NCBI GenBank assembly: GCA_965242605.1
Contig: CBDESS010000001.1
Span: 1,116,001-1,180,000 of the forward strand
Direction of reading: 5' to 3'
Length of the DNA stretch: 64,000 nucleotides
Origin: JAAXHF01 sp965242605
GTDB lineage: Bacteria > Desulfobacterota > Binatia > Bin18
The position numbers and the translations under genes are program-made. Below, piece after piece: positions 56,998 through 64,000 of the stretch (positions within the stretch are counted from its first letter, which is position 1; every line of letters begins with the position of its first letter). Under the pieces are notes generated by a model, which was given only the letters and a program-made list of their open reading frames with translations, was not told the origin of the DNA and did not search any database.

Positions 56998-58095
56998 CTA
57001 GTTGCCGCTCTGGGCAAACGCCCTCTCCGGGCTGACCTGGCCGCCCCTGCTCCGGCTGTCCTGGACCTGTTTCACCGGGGCCGGCTCCTCAACCTCTTGA
57101 TGGAAATCGGGGTCTACCGGCTCCCCGGCCAGGGTTTTGATGAAGGCCACAATGGCCTCCTTGTCCTCATCCGGGGCTTCGCGTCCCAACTGAAACTCGA
57201 ACATCGCATCAACCGCATCGCGCAAGGTCTCGGCGCTGCCGTCGTGCAGATAGGGGGCGGTGTGGGCCGCCATGCGCAGGCTGGGGACCTTGAAGGCGTG
57301 GCGGTCGGCAATGTTGCCGGTGACATTGAAGCGGCCAAGGTCGGCTTCGGTGATATTGCCCCGCTTCTTGAAATACTCGTTGATGACGCCAAAGACCTGG
57401 AACATATTGCCGCCCACGGCCGCCCCCTGGTGGCACGACACACAGCCGTAGCGTTTGAACAGCATATAGCCGTGTTCCTCCTCCGCGGTAATGGCCGAAG
57501 AATCGCCTTCGAGCCAGCGGTCAAAGCGGCTGTTGGTCGTGGTCAGGGAGCGGACAAACTCGGCGATAGCGTCTTTGACGGTGTCGCGGGTAATGCTGTC
57601 CTCGCCATACACCTCCGAGAACAGGCGGGGATAGTGCTCGTCCTGAAAAAGTTTGGTCAGTACATCGGGCCAGATGCTTCCCATCTCAATGTTGCTCTGT
57701 ATCGGTCCGTCGGCCTGGTCTTCCAGCGTCTCCGCCCGCCCGTCCCAGAACTGTTTGAAATTGAAGTTGGCGTCAAACACAGTAGGCGCGTTCACCGTGC
57801 CCCGTTTGCCCTCAATCCCGACCGAAACCTGCCTGCCATCATCGCCGCCGGCCTTGAGATGGTGGCAGCTGGCGCACGAAACAGAGCTGTCGTTCGACAA
57901 TCGCACGTCGTGGAACAGCCGCTTGCCCAGGTCGGCTTTAGCCACATCAACCTCAATGACGGGCATGGGCTTGATCGGCTCTGCTGCCACGGCCTGTCCT
58001 CCAGAGCCGAGGCAGACCACGGCAGCTACTCCCAGGCCTGTCAGCCGGCGGCGGAGCACCGAGCCGGTTCCTGCCGCTCTTGTGACGGTGTTCAT
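56998..58095 (-). CDS. Diheme cytochrome c peroxidase-like protein
   Basis: This periplasmic 365-residue protein of the CCP/MauG family reduces hydrogen peroxide or oxidises protein substrates. A signal peptide (LGVAAVVCLGSGGQAVAAEP) precedes two heme-binding motifs, CASCH near residue 60 and CVSCH near residue 215. The signature FWDGRAETLEDQADGPIQ lies between them. The C-terminal part has LRDAVDAMFEFQLGREAPDE. It ends with a proline-rich tail. It is 6 nt upstream of the TPR lipoprotein's stop; both are likely co-transcribed. Confidence 0.92.
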   Translation of the reverse strand: MNTVTRAAGTGSVLRRRLTGLGVAAVVCLGSGGQAVAAEPIKPMPVIEVDVAKADLGKRLFHDVRLSNDSSVSCASCHHLKAGGDDGRQVSVGIEGKRGTVNAPTVFDANFNFKQFWDGRAETLEDQADGPIQSNIEMGSIWPDVLTKLFQDEHYPRLFSEVYGEDSITRDTVKDAIAEFVRSLTTTNSRFDRWLEGDSSAITAEEEHGYMLFKRYGCVSCHQGAAVGGNMFQVFGVINEYFKKRGNITEADLGRFNVTGNIADRHAFKVPSLRMAAHTAPYLHDGSAETLRDAVDAMFEFQLGREAPDEDKEAIVAFIKTLAGEPVDPDFHQEVEEPAPVKQVQDSRSRGGQVSPERAFAQSGN

Positions 58096-58101
58096 GGTTC
58101 C

Positions 58102-58836
58102 TTAGTCTTTCCCCGGGCTGCTGTTTTCGATGAGCTCGGCCAACTCGGCCCCGTCGCCCTCCATCCAGTAGGATGCCGGGTGACTGGAATAGAGCCGTCC
58201 TGCTTCTTCCCCGCGGCCCGACTCGACGAACATCCGCACCAGATTGGCGGTAATCATGGGATGCGAAGCCAGAGCCAGGGCCGTGTCGTACCGCTCTTCC
58301 GCCTGCGCATAGTCGCCCTCCAGGCTCGCCACAACGGCCAGACCGTTGGACACCCAGGACGCCACCCTGCCTGAAGACGCCTCGTCTCCTCTGCTCTGTG
58401 AATGCTCAGGTCGATTTTCCGAGATCGCCGCCGCGGCCAGAAAGTAGCTCTTGGCCGCCGTGAGGTCCTCCCGCCCCAGGCTGGCCCGCCCGGCACCGAG
58501 CAGGGCTTCGGCCTTGAGGGCATCGGTTTTGGCCAACTCGCCGGCCTCGGTAAATAGTGCGTCCGCGGTGCTGAAGTCGCCCGCGTGCAGGGCCAGATAG
58601 GCCAGCCCGAGCTTCGGCTCCGGCGCGTCAGGAAAGGTGCGGGACAGGTTTTCGTACAGCCGCCCTGCGGCGGCCGGCTGGCCGGTTTCAATAGCCGCCG
58701 CAGACACCTTCAGGCTACTGTCCAACATCTGCTGCTGGGCAGGACCAAGCTGCGCCTTGCCGGAAAGTTGGCTGCACCCGCCCAGACATACCGCAAGACC
58801 CGCTGTCACGGACCAATGCCCCCTTTGCCCCATCAT
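58102..58836 (-). CDS. tadD: TadD-like TPR lipoprotein
   Basis: This outer-membrane lipoprotein of about 244 residues has a signal peptide and lipobox AVCLGGC. TPR-like helical repeats include AAAGRLYENLSRTFPDAPEP, ALLGAGRASLGREDLTAAKS and AVVASLEGDYAQAEERYDTA. TadD assists secretin assembly. The start is ATG 58836 or 58833, within two consecutive Met codons. It is the first gene of the minus-strand operon that continues into the cytochrome and sensor kinase. Confidence 0.82.
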   Translation of the reverse strand: MMGQRGHWSVTAGLAVCLGGCSQLSGKAQLGPAQQQMLDSSLKVSAAAIETGQPAAAGRLYENLSRTFPDAPEPKLGLAYLALHAGDFSTADALFTEAGELAKTDALKAEALLGAGRASLGREDLTAAKSYFLAAAAISENRPEHSQSRGDEASSGRVASWVSNGLAVVASLEGDYAQAEERYDTALALASHPMITANLVRMFVESGRGEEAGRLYSSHPASYWMEGDGAELAELIENSSPGKD

Positions 58837-58874
58837 GGAATCTATTCTAACATACAAGAATCAAGCCGCATACC

Positions 58875-58925
58875 GACAATCAGGCTGTATGTCAAATCTT
58901 ATATATAACATACAGCCTGATTGTC
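58875..58925. promoter_or_regulatory. Perfect 18-bp inverted repeat, operator-like
   Basis: GACAATCAGGCTGTATGT (58875-58892) and ACATACAGCCTGATTGTC (58908-58925) are perfect inverted arms with a 15-bp AT-rich loop. A diverged single copy (14 of 18 matches) occurs at 59064-59081. They lie in the divergent space between tadD and the TetR gene, so the TetR regulator is the natural candidate ligand. Confidence 0.65.
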
Positions 58926-59063
58926 AAACTCTCTTCGGACGCAGGATGAGAAAAAAGACACACATCTGCCCGAATTTCTCCGAAACTCAGCAGATTCAGC
59001 CTTCTTGACAGACATAGCAAAAGTACGCATTGTTGTGGTGCGCAGCGATTTCAGCAGGAGTGA

Positions 59064-59081
59064 AACAAACAGACTGTATGC
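59064..59081. promoter_or_regulatory. Third, diverged operator-like half-site
   Basis: AACAAACAGACTGTATGC matches the arm of the 58875-58925 inverted repeat at 14 of 18 positions, including the core CAGNCTGTATG. It lies just before the poly-G tract and the TetR gene, consistent with autoregulation. Confidence 0.5.
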
Positions 59082-59089
59082 AAAAATTC

Positions 59090-59112
59090 GGGGGGGGGGG
59101 GGGGGGGGGGGG
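59090..59112 (+). repeat. 23-base poly-G homopolymer before TetR gene
   Basis: An uninterrupted run of 23 G residues lies 5 nt before the ATG of the TetR gene. Long poly-G tracts slip easily during replication. This one would change spacing between promoter, operator and start, or act as an over-long Shine-Dalgarno-like stretch. Exact length may be imprecise for technical reasons. Confidence 0.8.
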
Positions 59113-59117
59113 TAGAT

Positions 59118-59738
59118 ATGGCTCCCACGAAAGCCGACCAGGCCAGACAGACCCGGAAAGCCCTGCTCTCCGCTGCGCGTGAGTTATTTGCCGAGAAGGG
59201 ATATGCCGACACCTCAACCGGAGAGATTGTTCGCCGCGTGGGCATGACCCGGGGGGCGCTCCACTACCACTTTCATGACAAAGCCGGCCTGTTCCAGGCT
59301 GTTTTTCGGGACCTGAGAGAGACGCGCCATCAGACCATTACGCGAAAGATGCGGGAGGCACAGGGCGACCTGTGGCAGCAGATCGTCGTGACCGGCTGCC
59401 AGGCCTTTATTGACGTCAACTCTGACCCGGGCGAGCAGCGGATTCTGTTTGTTGACGGCCCGGCCGTCATGGGCCCGAGCATATGGCACGAAAATACACC
59501 CGCCGTGACCACCATTGAACTCGGCCTGAACAGCCTGGCCGCGTTCGGGTTTATCGCCCAACGGCCCTTTGGCATCCTGGCCCGCCTGCTGTGGGGGGCC
59601 TTCCTGGAGGCCGGTCTGAGTATCACCTGCGCTGACGACCCCGACGAGGCCCGACGCGACATGAGCCGCGGCCTCCAGCAGTTGTTCGAGATGATGCGAA
59701 TCGACAAGCCACCGACGCAAGAGCAAACCGGCCCATGA
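59118..59738 (+). CDS. TetR family transcriptional regulator
   Basis: This 206-residue regulator has an N-terminal helix-turn-helix (ALLSAARELFAEKGYADTST, then VGMTRGALHYHFHDKAGLFQ) and a helical C-terminal ligand domain (LARLLWGAFLEAGLSITCAD). It probably represses genes near the inverted repeat upstream, including itself. The immediate upstream sequence is the poly-G tract, so expression may be variable. A frameshifted homologue follows at 59758. Confidence 0.93.
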   Translation: MAPTKADQARQTRKALLSAARELFAEKGYADTSTGEIVRRVGMTRGALHYHFHDKAGLFQAVFRDLRETRHQTITRKMREAQGDLWQQIVVTGCQAFIDVNSDPGEQRILFVDGPAVMGPSIWHENTPAVTTIELGLNSLAAFGFIAQRPFGILARLLWGAFLEAGLSITCADDPDEARRDMSRGLQQLFEMMRIDKPPTQEQTGP

Positions 59739-59757
59739 ACCGACCGGGGGGAGTCAT

Positions 59758-60496
59758 ATGGACACCGCACGCTCAAAAGCCGAACAATCCGCTACCACCC
59801 GGGCCGTCCTGATCGCCGCCGCCAAAGCGCTGTTTACCGGGCAGGGATACGCACGCCCACCGAAGCCATTGTCGAGTGTGCCGGCGTGACCCGGGGTGCG
59901 CTCTCCCATTCAGAGACAAAGCCGACCTGTTCAAAGCCGTGTCCGATGAAGTCAGGTCTTATCTCGCCCGGACCCTCCAGGAGCGCATGCAGGCGGCCGA
60001 GGGCGATGCCTGGCAGCGGGTTGTCCAGACCGGCGCTTCAGCCTTTCTGGACGCGGTGACTGACCCGAGCGTACAGTGCATCATCTCCCTCAACGGCCCG
60101 GCAGTCTCAGGCCGGGACATGTCGCCCGACAACAGCGACGCGCCGGGGCTGATCGTTCTGCGCGGAGCCGTTGAGCTCCTGATGGTCAAGGGCTGGATTG
60201 AAGCGCAGCCGCTTGAACCCCTGTGCCGGCTGCTCTTTGGAGCCTTGTTTGAGGCCGGTATCTACATCGCCAGCGCTGACGACACCGAGGCCGCCGAGCG
60301 CGAAGTCGGCTTTGTCCTCGAGCGCCTGTTCATGGGAACGCGGGACAGGACCCGGCCTGGCCCGGCACGCCTCCAAAAGGCCAGGTGGCTGACACGGCAC
60401 CCAATGGGAATGGAGCACGATGAGTGCGACAAACAGCCGCCTGCTATTTCGCCGGGTCGTTTTGCGGCCCCCGGTTCGAAATCACCCGATCGATAA
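59758..60496 (+). pseudogene. Frameshifted second TetR regulator
   Basis: The product begins SKAEQSATTRAVLIAAAKAL, FTGQGYA, then shifts frame (TPTEAIVECAGVTRGALSH), and shifts again to FRDKADLFKAVSDEVRSYLA. The rest of the TetR C-terminal domain is intact (LLFGALFEAGIYIASADD). The two shifts fall inside the helix-turn-helix, so the DNA-binding domain is broken. It is homologous to the adjacent TetR gene. The 3' end runs past the domain and overlaps the clpP 3' end. Confidence 0.85.
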
Positions 60497-61049
60497 GCCC
60501 GTAGTCAACCGCCTGCTGGGGACTGAAAAAGAAGTCCCGGTCGGTGTCTTTCCCGATCTTCTTCAGCGGTTGGCCGGTATGCTGAGCCAGGATGGTATTC
60601 AACTGCTCCCGGATACGCAGCACTTCCCTGGCCTGGATTTCGATATCGCTGGTCTGGCCTTCCGCCCCGCCTAGCGGCTGGTGAATCATCATCCGGGCGT
60701 GGGGCAGGGCGAAGCGTTTGCCCTTGGCCCCGGCGGCTAAGAGCAGCGCCCCCATACTGGCGGCCTGGCCGACACACAGGGTTGAGACCGCCGGCTTGAT
60801 ATATTGCACAGTGTCATAAATCGCCAGCCCGGCCGTGACCGAACCCCCCGGCGAGTTGATATAGAAATGAATATCTTTCTCCGGGTCTTCCGACTCCAGG
60901 AACAGCAGTTGGGCCGTGACCAGGGCGGCGACCTCGTCGCCCACCGCAGAGCCCAGAAACACAATGCGATCTCGCAGCAGCCGTGAGTACAGATCATACG
61001 CCCGCTCGCCTCTGCCGGTCTGCTCAACAACGGTTGGGATAAAGTTCAT
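60444..61049 (-). CDS. clpP: ATP-dependent Clp protease proteolytic subunit
   Basis: This 201-residue serine protease subunit forms the ClpP barrel that degrades proteins fed by ClpA/ClpX. The nucleophile Ser lies in CVGQAASMGALLLAAGAKGK, the His in ALPHARMMIHQPLGG, and the Asp in the C-terminal third (KDTDRDFFFSPQQAVDYGLI). It begins MNFIPTVVEQTGRGERAYD, as usual. No ATPase subunit gene is adjacent. It is convergent with the TetR pseudogene. Confidence 0.97.
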   Translation of the reverse strand: MNFIPTVVEQTGRGERAYDLYSRLLRDRIVFLGSAVGDEVAALVTAQLLFLESEDPEKDIHFYINSPGGSVTAGLAIYDTVQYIKPAVSTLCVGQAASMGALLLAAGAKGKRFALPHARMMIHQPLGGAEGQTSDIEIQAREVLRIREQLNTILAQHTGQPLKKIGKDTDRDFFFSPQQAVDYGLIDRVISNRGPQNDPAK

Positions 61050-61115
61050 AGCGGCCGAGACTAGTCTTTTTCCGTCTGCCCGGCAATACGCCAGTCGTGT
61101 CTCAGCTGCCCCCTC

Positions 61116-61186
61116 ACCCCAACCCTCTCCCTCCGGGGGAGAGGGAGGAGACAGAGGCGTCCGGGATCGTGGGCATCCTGCCCGCC
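61116..61186. repeat. Two dispersed repeats in tandem upstream of MaoC gene
   Basis: CCCTCTCCCTCCGGGGGAGA, followed by GGG, is a nearly perfect palindrome (about 61123-61145) of the family seen near 15170 and 51190. It is followed by GTGGGCATCCTGCCCGC (61169-61185), a copy of the other dispersed family. Together they fill much of the space between clpP and the MaoC-like gene. Confidence 0.75.
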
Positions 61187-61267
61187 TTTCAGACCGGGCA
61201 CATCCGAGCGGGACATATGCTAAGCTGTCCGGGTCAAACCCATGCTCATGGACAGGAGGAAAGCACC

Positions 61268-61768
61268 ATGCCAGTCAAAGCCGGTTGGGAAGGTCGGTAT
61301 TACGAAGATTTTGAGGTCGGCGACATCTACCGCTGTCGGCTCGGTCGGACAGTGACCGAAAACGATAACATCTGGTTTACCCTGCTGACCAACAATACCA
61401 ACCAGATTCACTTCAATGCCGAGTACGGCAAACAGACCGAGTTCGGCCAATGTCTGATCAACAGCGTCCTGACGCTGGCGATTGTTGCCGGACTCGGCGT
61501 AGCCGACGTGAGCGAGAACGGCTTTAACCTGGGCTGGGATAACGTCACCCTGCCCAACCCGGTCTTTGCCGGGGACACCCTGTACTCCGAATCCGAAGTC
61601 CTGGACAAGCGCGAATCCCGCTCCAAACCCCAGTGGGGCATTGTCAAGGTCGAAACGCGCGGGGTCAAACAGGACGGCAGCCTTGTGTGTCAATACACGC
61701 GCAATGTCATGGTCTGGAAAAAGGCCCACGCACCCAAGCGGGACCTCTTCCCCGAGGCAAAAGCCTGA
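61268..61768 (+). CDS. MaoC-like acyl dehydratase domain protein
   Basis: This 166-residue hotdog-fold protein resembles MaoC dehydratases: GRYYEDFEVGDIYRCRLGRT, NTNQIHFNAEYG (the DxNPxH-like active-site region with N-T-N-Q-I-H), and LINSVLTLAIVAGLGVADVS. The Asp of the classical motif is replaced here by Asn. It may act on CoA thioesters such as mesaconyl-type or enoyl-CoA substrates. AGGAGGAAA lies upstream of ATG 61268. The next gene starts 11 nt after its stop. Confidence 0.88.
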   Translation: MPVKAGWEGRYYEDFEVGDIYRCRLGRTVTENDNIWFTLLTNNTNQIHFNAEYGKQTEFGQCLINSVLTLAIVAGLGVADVSENGFNLGWDNVTLPNPVFAGDTLYSESEVLDKRESRSKPQWGIVKVETRGVKQDGSLVCQYTRNVMVWKKAHAPKRDLFPEAKA

Positions 61769-61779
61769 CCGCCGCCGCC

Positions 61780-62916
61780 GTGGAATGCCAACGTCACCTC
61801 TTTACCCTGCCCGAGGCGCAGCACTACCTCAACTGCGCCTATATGTCTCCGTTGCTGAAATCGGTTGAAGCGGCCGGCATTGCCGGGCTCCGGCGCAAGG
61901 TCAACCCGGCCAGGCTCGGTGCGGACGATTTCTTTGCCGGAACACACGCCTTGCGCCGCGGCTTTGCGCGCCTCGTCCGTACCGAGGCCGAGCGGGTTGC
62001 GCTGGTGCCGTCCGTGAGTTACGGCATTGCCATTGCCAGTCACAATACGCGGCTCCGGCCCGGGCAAAACGTGGTCATCCCCGCCGAGGAGTTTCCGAGC
62101 AATGTCTATGCCTGGATGTCACAGTGCCGGCACAGCGGAGCGCGCCTGCGGTTTGTTGCGCGTCCAGACCACGGCTCAGACACCTGGACGGTCCGTCTCC
62201 TCAACGCCATAGACCGCCACACCGCAGTCGTAACCCTCAGCACGGTCCATTGGACGGACGGCACGCCGTTTGATGTAGCCCGGATTGGACGCCGGGCACA
62301 CGAAGTCGGAGCGCTCTTCGTCGTCGATGGCACGCAGTCCATTGGGGCCGCGGCGTTTGACTGTGCCGATGTGCAACCGGACCTCCTGGTGTGCGCCGGC
62401 TATAAGTGGCTGCTCGGCCCCTACCAGTACGGTTTTGCGGTGGTGGGCGACCGCCTGCTTGACGCCGAGCCGTTTGAACACAACTGGATTACCCGAAGAA
62501 ACAGCCACGACTTCAGCGCCCTCGTCCACTATCAGGCCGGGTTTCAGCCTGGGGCGCAGCGCTTTGACGCCGGCGAGCGGTCCAACTTCATTCTGGTGCC
62601 CATGCTGCTCGAAGCGCTCCACCAGATCGACCGCTGGGGCGTGGCCAATATCCAGACCTACTGCGCCCGGCTGAGCGACGGCCTGGCCGCAGCCCTGGCC
62701 GACAGTGCGTATATGCTGGCCGCCGAGCGTTCGGCCCACCTGTTTGGCGTGCGGCTGCCCGACGCCGAGCGTATCCCGGCCATTCTTGCCGAGCTGCGCC
62801 GGCGGCAGGTGTATGTGTCCCAGCGTGGCAACTCCATCCGCGTATCGCCCCATGTCTACAATCGGCCCGAGGATATGGAGGCGCTGGCCGAGGCCCTGCT
62901 ACTGACCCTGGGCTAG
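61780..62916 (+). CDS. Class V aminotransferase / cysteine desulfurase-like protein
   Basis: This 378-residue PLP enzyme of fold type I begins with YLNCAYMSPLLKSVEAAG. The PLP Asp lies in GALFVVDGTQSIGAAAFD and the Schiff-base Lys in LLVCAGYKWLLGPYQYG. The branch resembles isopenicillin-N-epimerase or kynureninase-like class V enzymes rather than IscS, because the flexible loop with catalytic Cys is not evident. The start is GTG 61780. It is likely coupled to the MaoC-like gene. The substrate is unknown. Confidence 0.88.
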   Translation: MECQRHLFTLPEAQHYLNCAYMSPLLKSVEAAGIAGLRRKVNPARLGADDFFAGTHALRRGFARLVRTEAERVALVPSVSYGIAIASHNTRLRPGQNVVIPAEEFPSNVYAWMSQCRHSGARLRFVARPDHGSDTWTVRLLNAIDRHTAVVTLSTVHWTDGTPFDVARIGRRAHEVGALFVVDGTQSIGAAAFDCADVQPDLLVCAGYKWLLGPYQYGFAVVGDRLLDAEPFEHNWITRRNSHDFSALVHYQAGFQPGAQRFDAGERSNFILVPMLLEALHQIDRWGVANIQTYCARLSDGLAAALADSAYMLAAERSAHLFGVRLPDAERIPAILAELRRRQVYVSQRGNSIRVSPHVYNRPEDMEALAEALLLTLG

Positions 62917-62930
62917 GGCGCGGGGCTGCC

Positions 62931-63614
62931 TCAGGCCGGCGTCTTTCTGCGCGTGTCGCCGGCTGGCCTGGCAAACGGCGTGCCGTAGGCGTTGAGCCAG
63001 CTGACCTCTTCCACCGCCCTGCGGCTGACCGGCCCAAAGCGGCCTAGCGGGTAGCCGATTGGAATCAGTGCATAGGTGGTAATCGTCTCCGGCAGCTCAA
63101 GAATTTTCTTCATGTCGGCTTCATACTGGGTCGTCACCGAGGTCAGCGTTGCGCCCAGACCCAGGGCCCGGCAGGCCAACAGGATATTCTGTACCGCGGG
63201 GTAGATGCTGCCGCCGATAATCCGAAGGAAGTGCTTGGCGTTTGGCCCTGTCTTGCGCGCGGCGTGCAGGCGGCGCTCGCGCAGACACGCGACGAGCAGA
63301 ACCGGGGCCTCGGCCAGGTGCTCGGCCAGGTAGGAGGCGGCCCGGACATTTGCATCGCTCTCGGGCGTGAGTCCGGCCGCGGCGTACTGTTTGAGGGCAA
63401 TCCGCCAGCCGTGTTGATACACAGCCGCAATTCTTTGCTTGCGCTCCGGGTCAGTCACCACCACAAACCGCCAGGCCTGGACGCCGCCACCGCTCGGCGC
63501 TTGGGTGCCGGCCTCAAGGATGCGATAGATCAGTTCGTCCGGGACGGGGTCGGGCTTGAGGCGTCTCATGCTGCGACAGGTGTACATGATGTCAAACAGC
63601 TCGTGTTCGGCCAT
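62931..63614 (-). CDS. Nitroreductase family protein
   Basis: This 227-residue FMN-dependent oxidoreductase shows CRSMRRLKPDPVPDELIYRI, the FMN-binding EAGTQAPSGGGVQAWRFVVV, and the C-terminal GLGATLTSVTTQYEADMKK, then ALIPIGYPLGRFGPVSRR. Homologues reduce nitro compounds, quinones or act in cofactor chemistry. The start at 63614 has AGAAGGAG upstream; a longer frame to 63725 runs into the next gene. It converges with the aminotransferase gene. Confidence 0.93.
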   Translation of the reverse strand: MAEHELFDIMYTCRSMRRLKPDPVPDELIYRILEAGTQAPSGGGVQAWRFVVVTDPERKQRIAAVYQHGWRIALKQYAAAGLTPESDANVRAASYLAEHLAEAPVLLVACLRERRLHAARKTGPNAKHFLRIIGGSIYPAVQNILLACRALGLGATLTSVTTQYEADMKKILELPETITTYALIPIGYPLGRFGPVSRRAVEEVSWLNAYGTPFARPAGDTRRKTPA

Positions 63615-63628
63615 GCGGGATGCTCCTT

Positions 63629-64000
63629 CTAGTGAATCCGGTACGCCACGAGGCGGGTCACGCTTTTTTGTGCCGCGCCTTCGCTGCTGATGGCTTTGAC
63701 CAGGCCAACTCCCCGGGCGTACCACTCGGTATGCAGCAGCGCAAACTCCGAGTCCTCTGTGCGCGGGTCTGGAACCGCGCTGATGGTCAGCGTCTCTACC
63801 CTGAGACAGTTGCGAAAGGTCCCGGCCGGCACCTCTATCGAGGTCGGGTCAATCCAGGCAGTGGCCGACGAGCGGCTCTGCCCCCCGCTGGCCATGACCC
63901 AGGTGTCCAGCTTCATGCGCCAGCGGGTTCTGTGTACAAACGGACTGGGCATGACCTGGTCAAGCCCTTGACCCAGCCGGGTGTCCCAGACCCGGTCGCC
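63629..64000 (-). CDS. Exported-type protein of unknown function (5' end outside window)
   Basis: The frame stays open to the window edge. The visible 124 residues contain a beta-rich pattern (PTSIEVPAGTFRNCLRVETL, then EWYARGVGLVKAISSEG) common in secreted or periplasmic proteins whose fold is related to LolA/DUF3108-type barrels. The protein ends RLVAYRIH. It lies 14 nt upstream of the nitroreductase start and may be co-transcribed with it. The N-terminus and any signal peptide are outside the window. Confidence 0.7.
   Translation of the reverse strand, partial: GDRVWDTRLGQGLDQVMPSPFVHRTRWRMKLDTWVMASGGQSRSSATAWIDPTSIEVPAGTFRNCLRVETLTISAVPDPRTEDSEFALLHTEWYARGVGLVKAISSEGAAQKSVTRLVAYRIH

Noticed and set aside
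55862..58374. Two long plus-strand frames (362 and 468 residues)
   Set aside because: They are antisense to the sensor kinase and cytochrome c peroxidase, whose motifs are clear; no own motifs or ribosome sites.
59090..59112. Poly-G as a simple Shine-Dalgarno site
   Set aside because: A functional site needs only a few Gs; the 23-base length is better explained as a slippage-prone tract, though it may contribute to initiation.

Overview
The window looks like a chromosomal segment from a GC-rich, probably uncultured Gram-negative bacterium. It carries a complete Tad/Flp pilus locus with an outer-membrane secretin, a DUF1329-type exported protein, lipoproteins and a diheme cytochrome c peroxidase. 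ETF, acyl-CoA dehydrogenase, MaoC-type hydratases and a split biotin carboxylase point to acyl-CoA-based, respiratory metabolism. A peroxiredoxin with an in-frame TGA at the peroxidatic cysteine implies a selenocysteine-decoding organism. This combination fits deltaproteobacteria-like or Tectomicrobia/Binatota-like lineages, but the sequence alone does not fix the taxonomy. No rRNA, tRNA or CRISPR array was recognised.

Layout. 1-6.7 kb: housekeeping genes (gyrA 3' end, selenoprotein peroxiredoxin, L,D-transpeptidase, YjbQ, RadC, double-hotdog MaoC protein, SSB). 6.7-10.1 kb: a lower-GC, tandemly duplicated cassette of small GTPase-like genes with a membrane partner and an unknown third protein, a candidate conflict or signalling system. 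10.2-15.1 kb: gamma-glutamyltransferase, glutaryl-CoA-dehydrogenase-like enzyme, endonuclease III, AmpG-like transporter. 15.1-16.9 kb: a complete PvuII-type restriction-modification system (R, C, M) between 45-bp direct repeats of the transporter 3' end, so apparently an insertion. 17-18.5 kb: two alpha/beta hydrolases. 18.8-27.8 kb: a membrane-stress/polyamine-type cluster (K+ channel with TrkA-N, YbjN-like, PspA, DUF4178, spermidine-synthase-like membrane protein, DUF350, lipoprotein, SpeD), interrupted by a single-chain PstI/BsuBI-like restriction-modification gene.

27.8-40 kb: etfAB with a truncated IclR-like gene and three copies of a palindromic operator-like motif, N-formylglutamate amidohydrolase and formyltransferase genes, biotin carboxylase and carrier subunits, a homoserine-kinase-like protein, a second gamma-glutamyltransferase carrying an in-frame palindromic repeat, a decayed HTTM-type pseudogene, and the DUF1329 protein. 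40.2-58.8 kb: Tad pilus locus (cpaA, cpaB, tadC, tadB, tadA, tadZ, secretin, flp, three TadE/F/G-like genes, histidine kinase, cytochrome c peroxidase, TadD-like TPR lipoprotein). Inside it sits a five-unit, roughly 3-kb tandem amplification that repeats a small membrane/coiled-coil gene and makes chimeric tadZ-lipoprotein genes. 58.9-64 kb: a TetR gene directly after a 23-G homopolymer, a frameshifted TetR copy, clpP, a MaoC-like protein, a class V aminotransferase, a nitroreductase and a partial exported protein.

Short palindromic repeats recur across the window, some inside genes (secretin, gamma-glutamyltransferase, the tail of the PvuII-like nuclease). Together with the tandem amplifications, the inserted restriction systems and the pseudogenes, they suggest a repeat-rich, actively rearranging genome. 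Taxonomy, the function of the GTPase cassette and the effect of the Tad array are inferences; the repeats, frames and motifs are read directly from the sequence.
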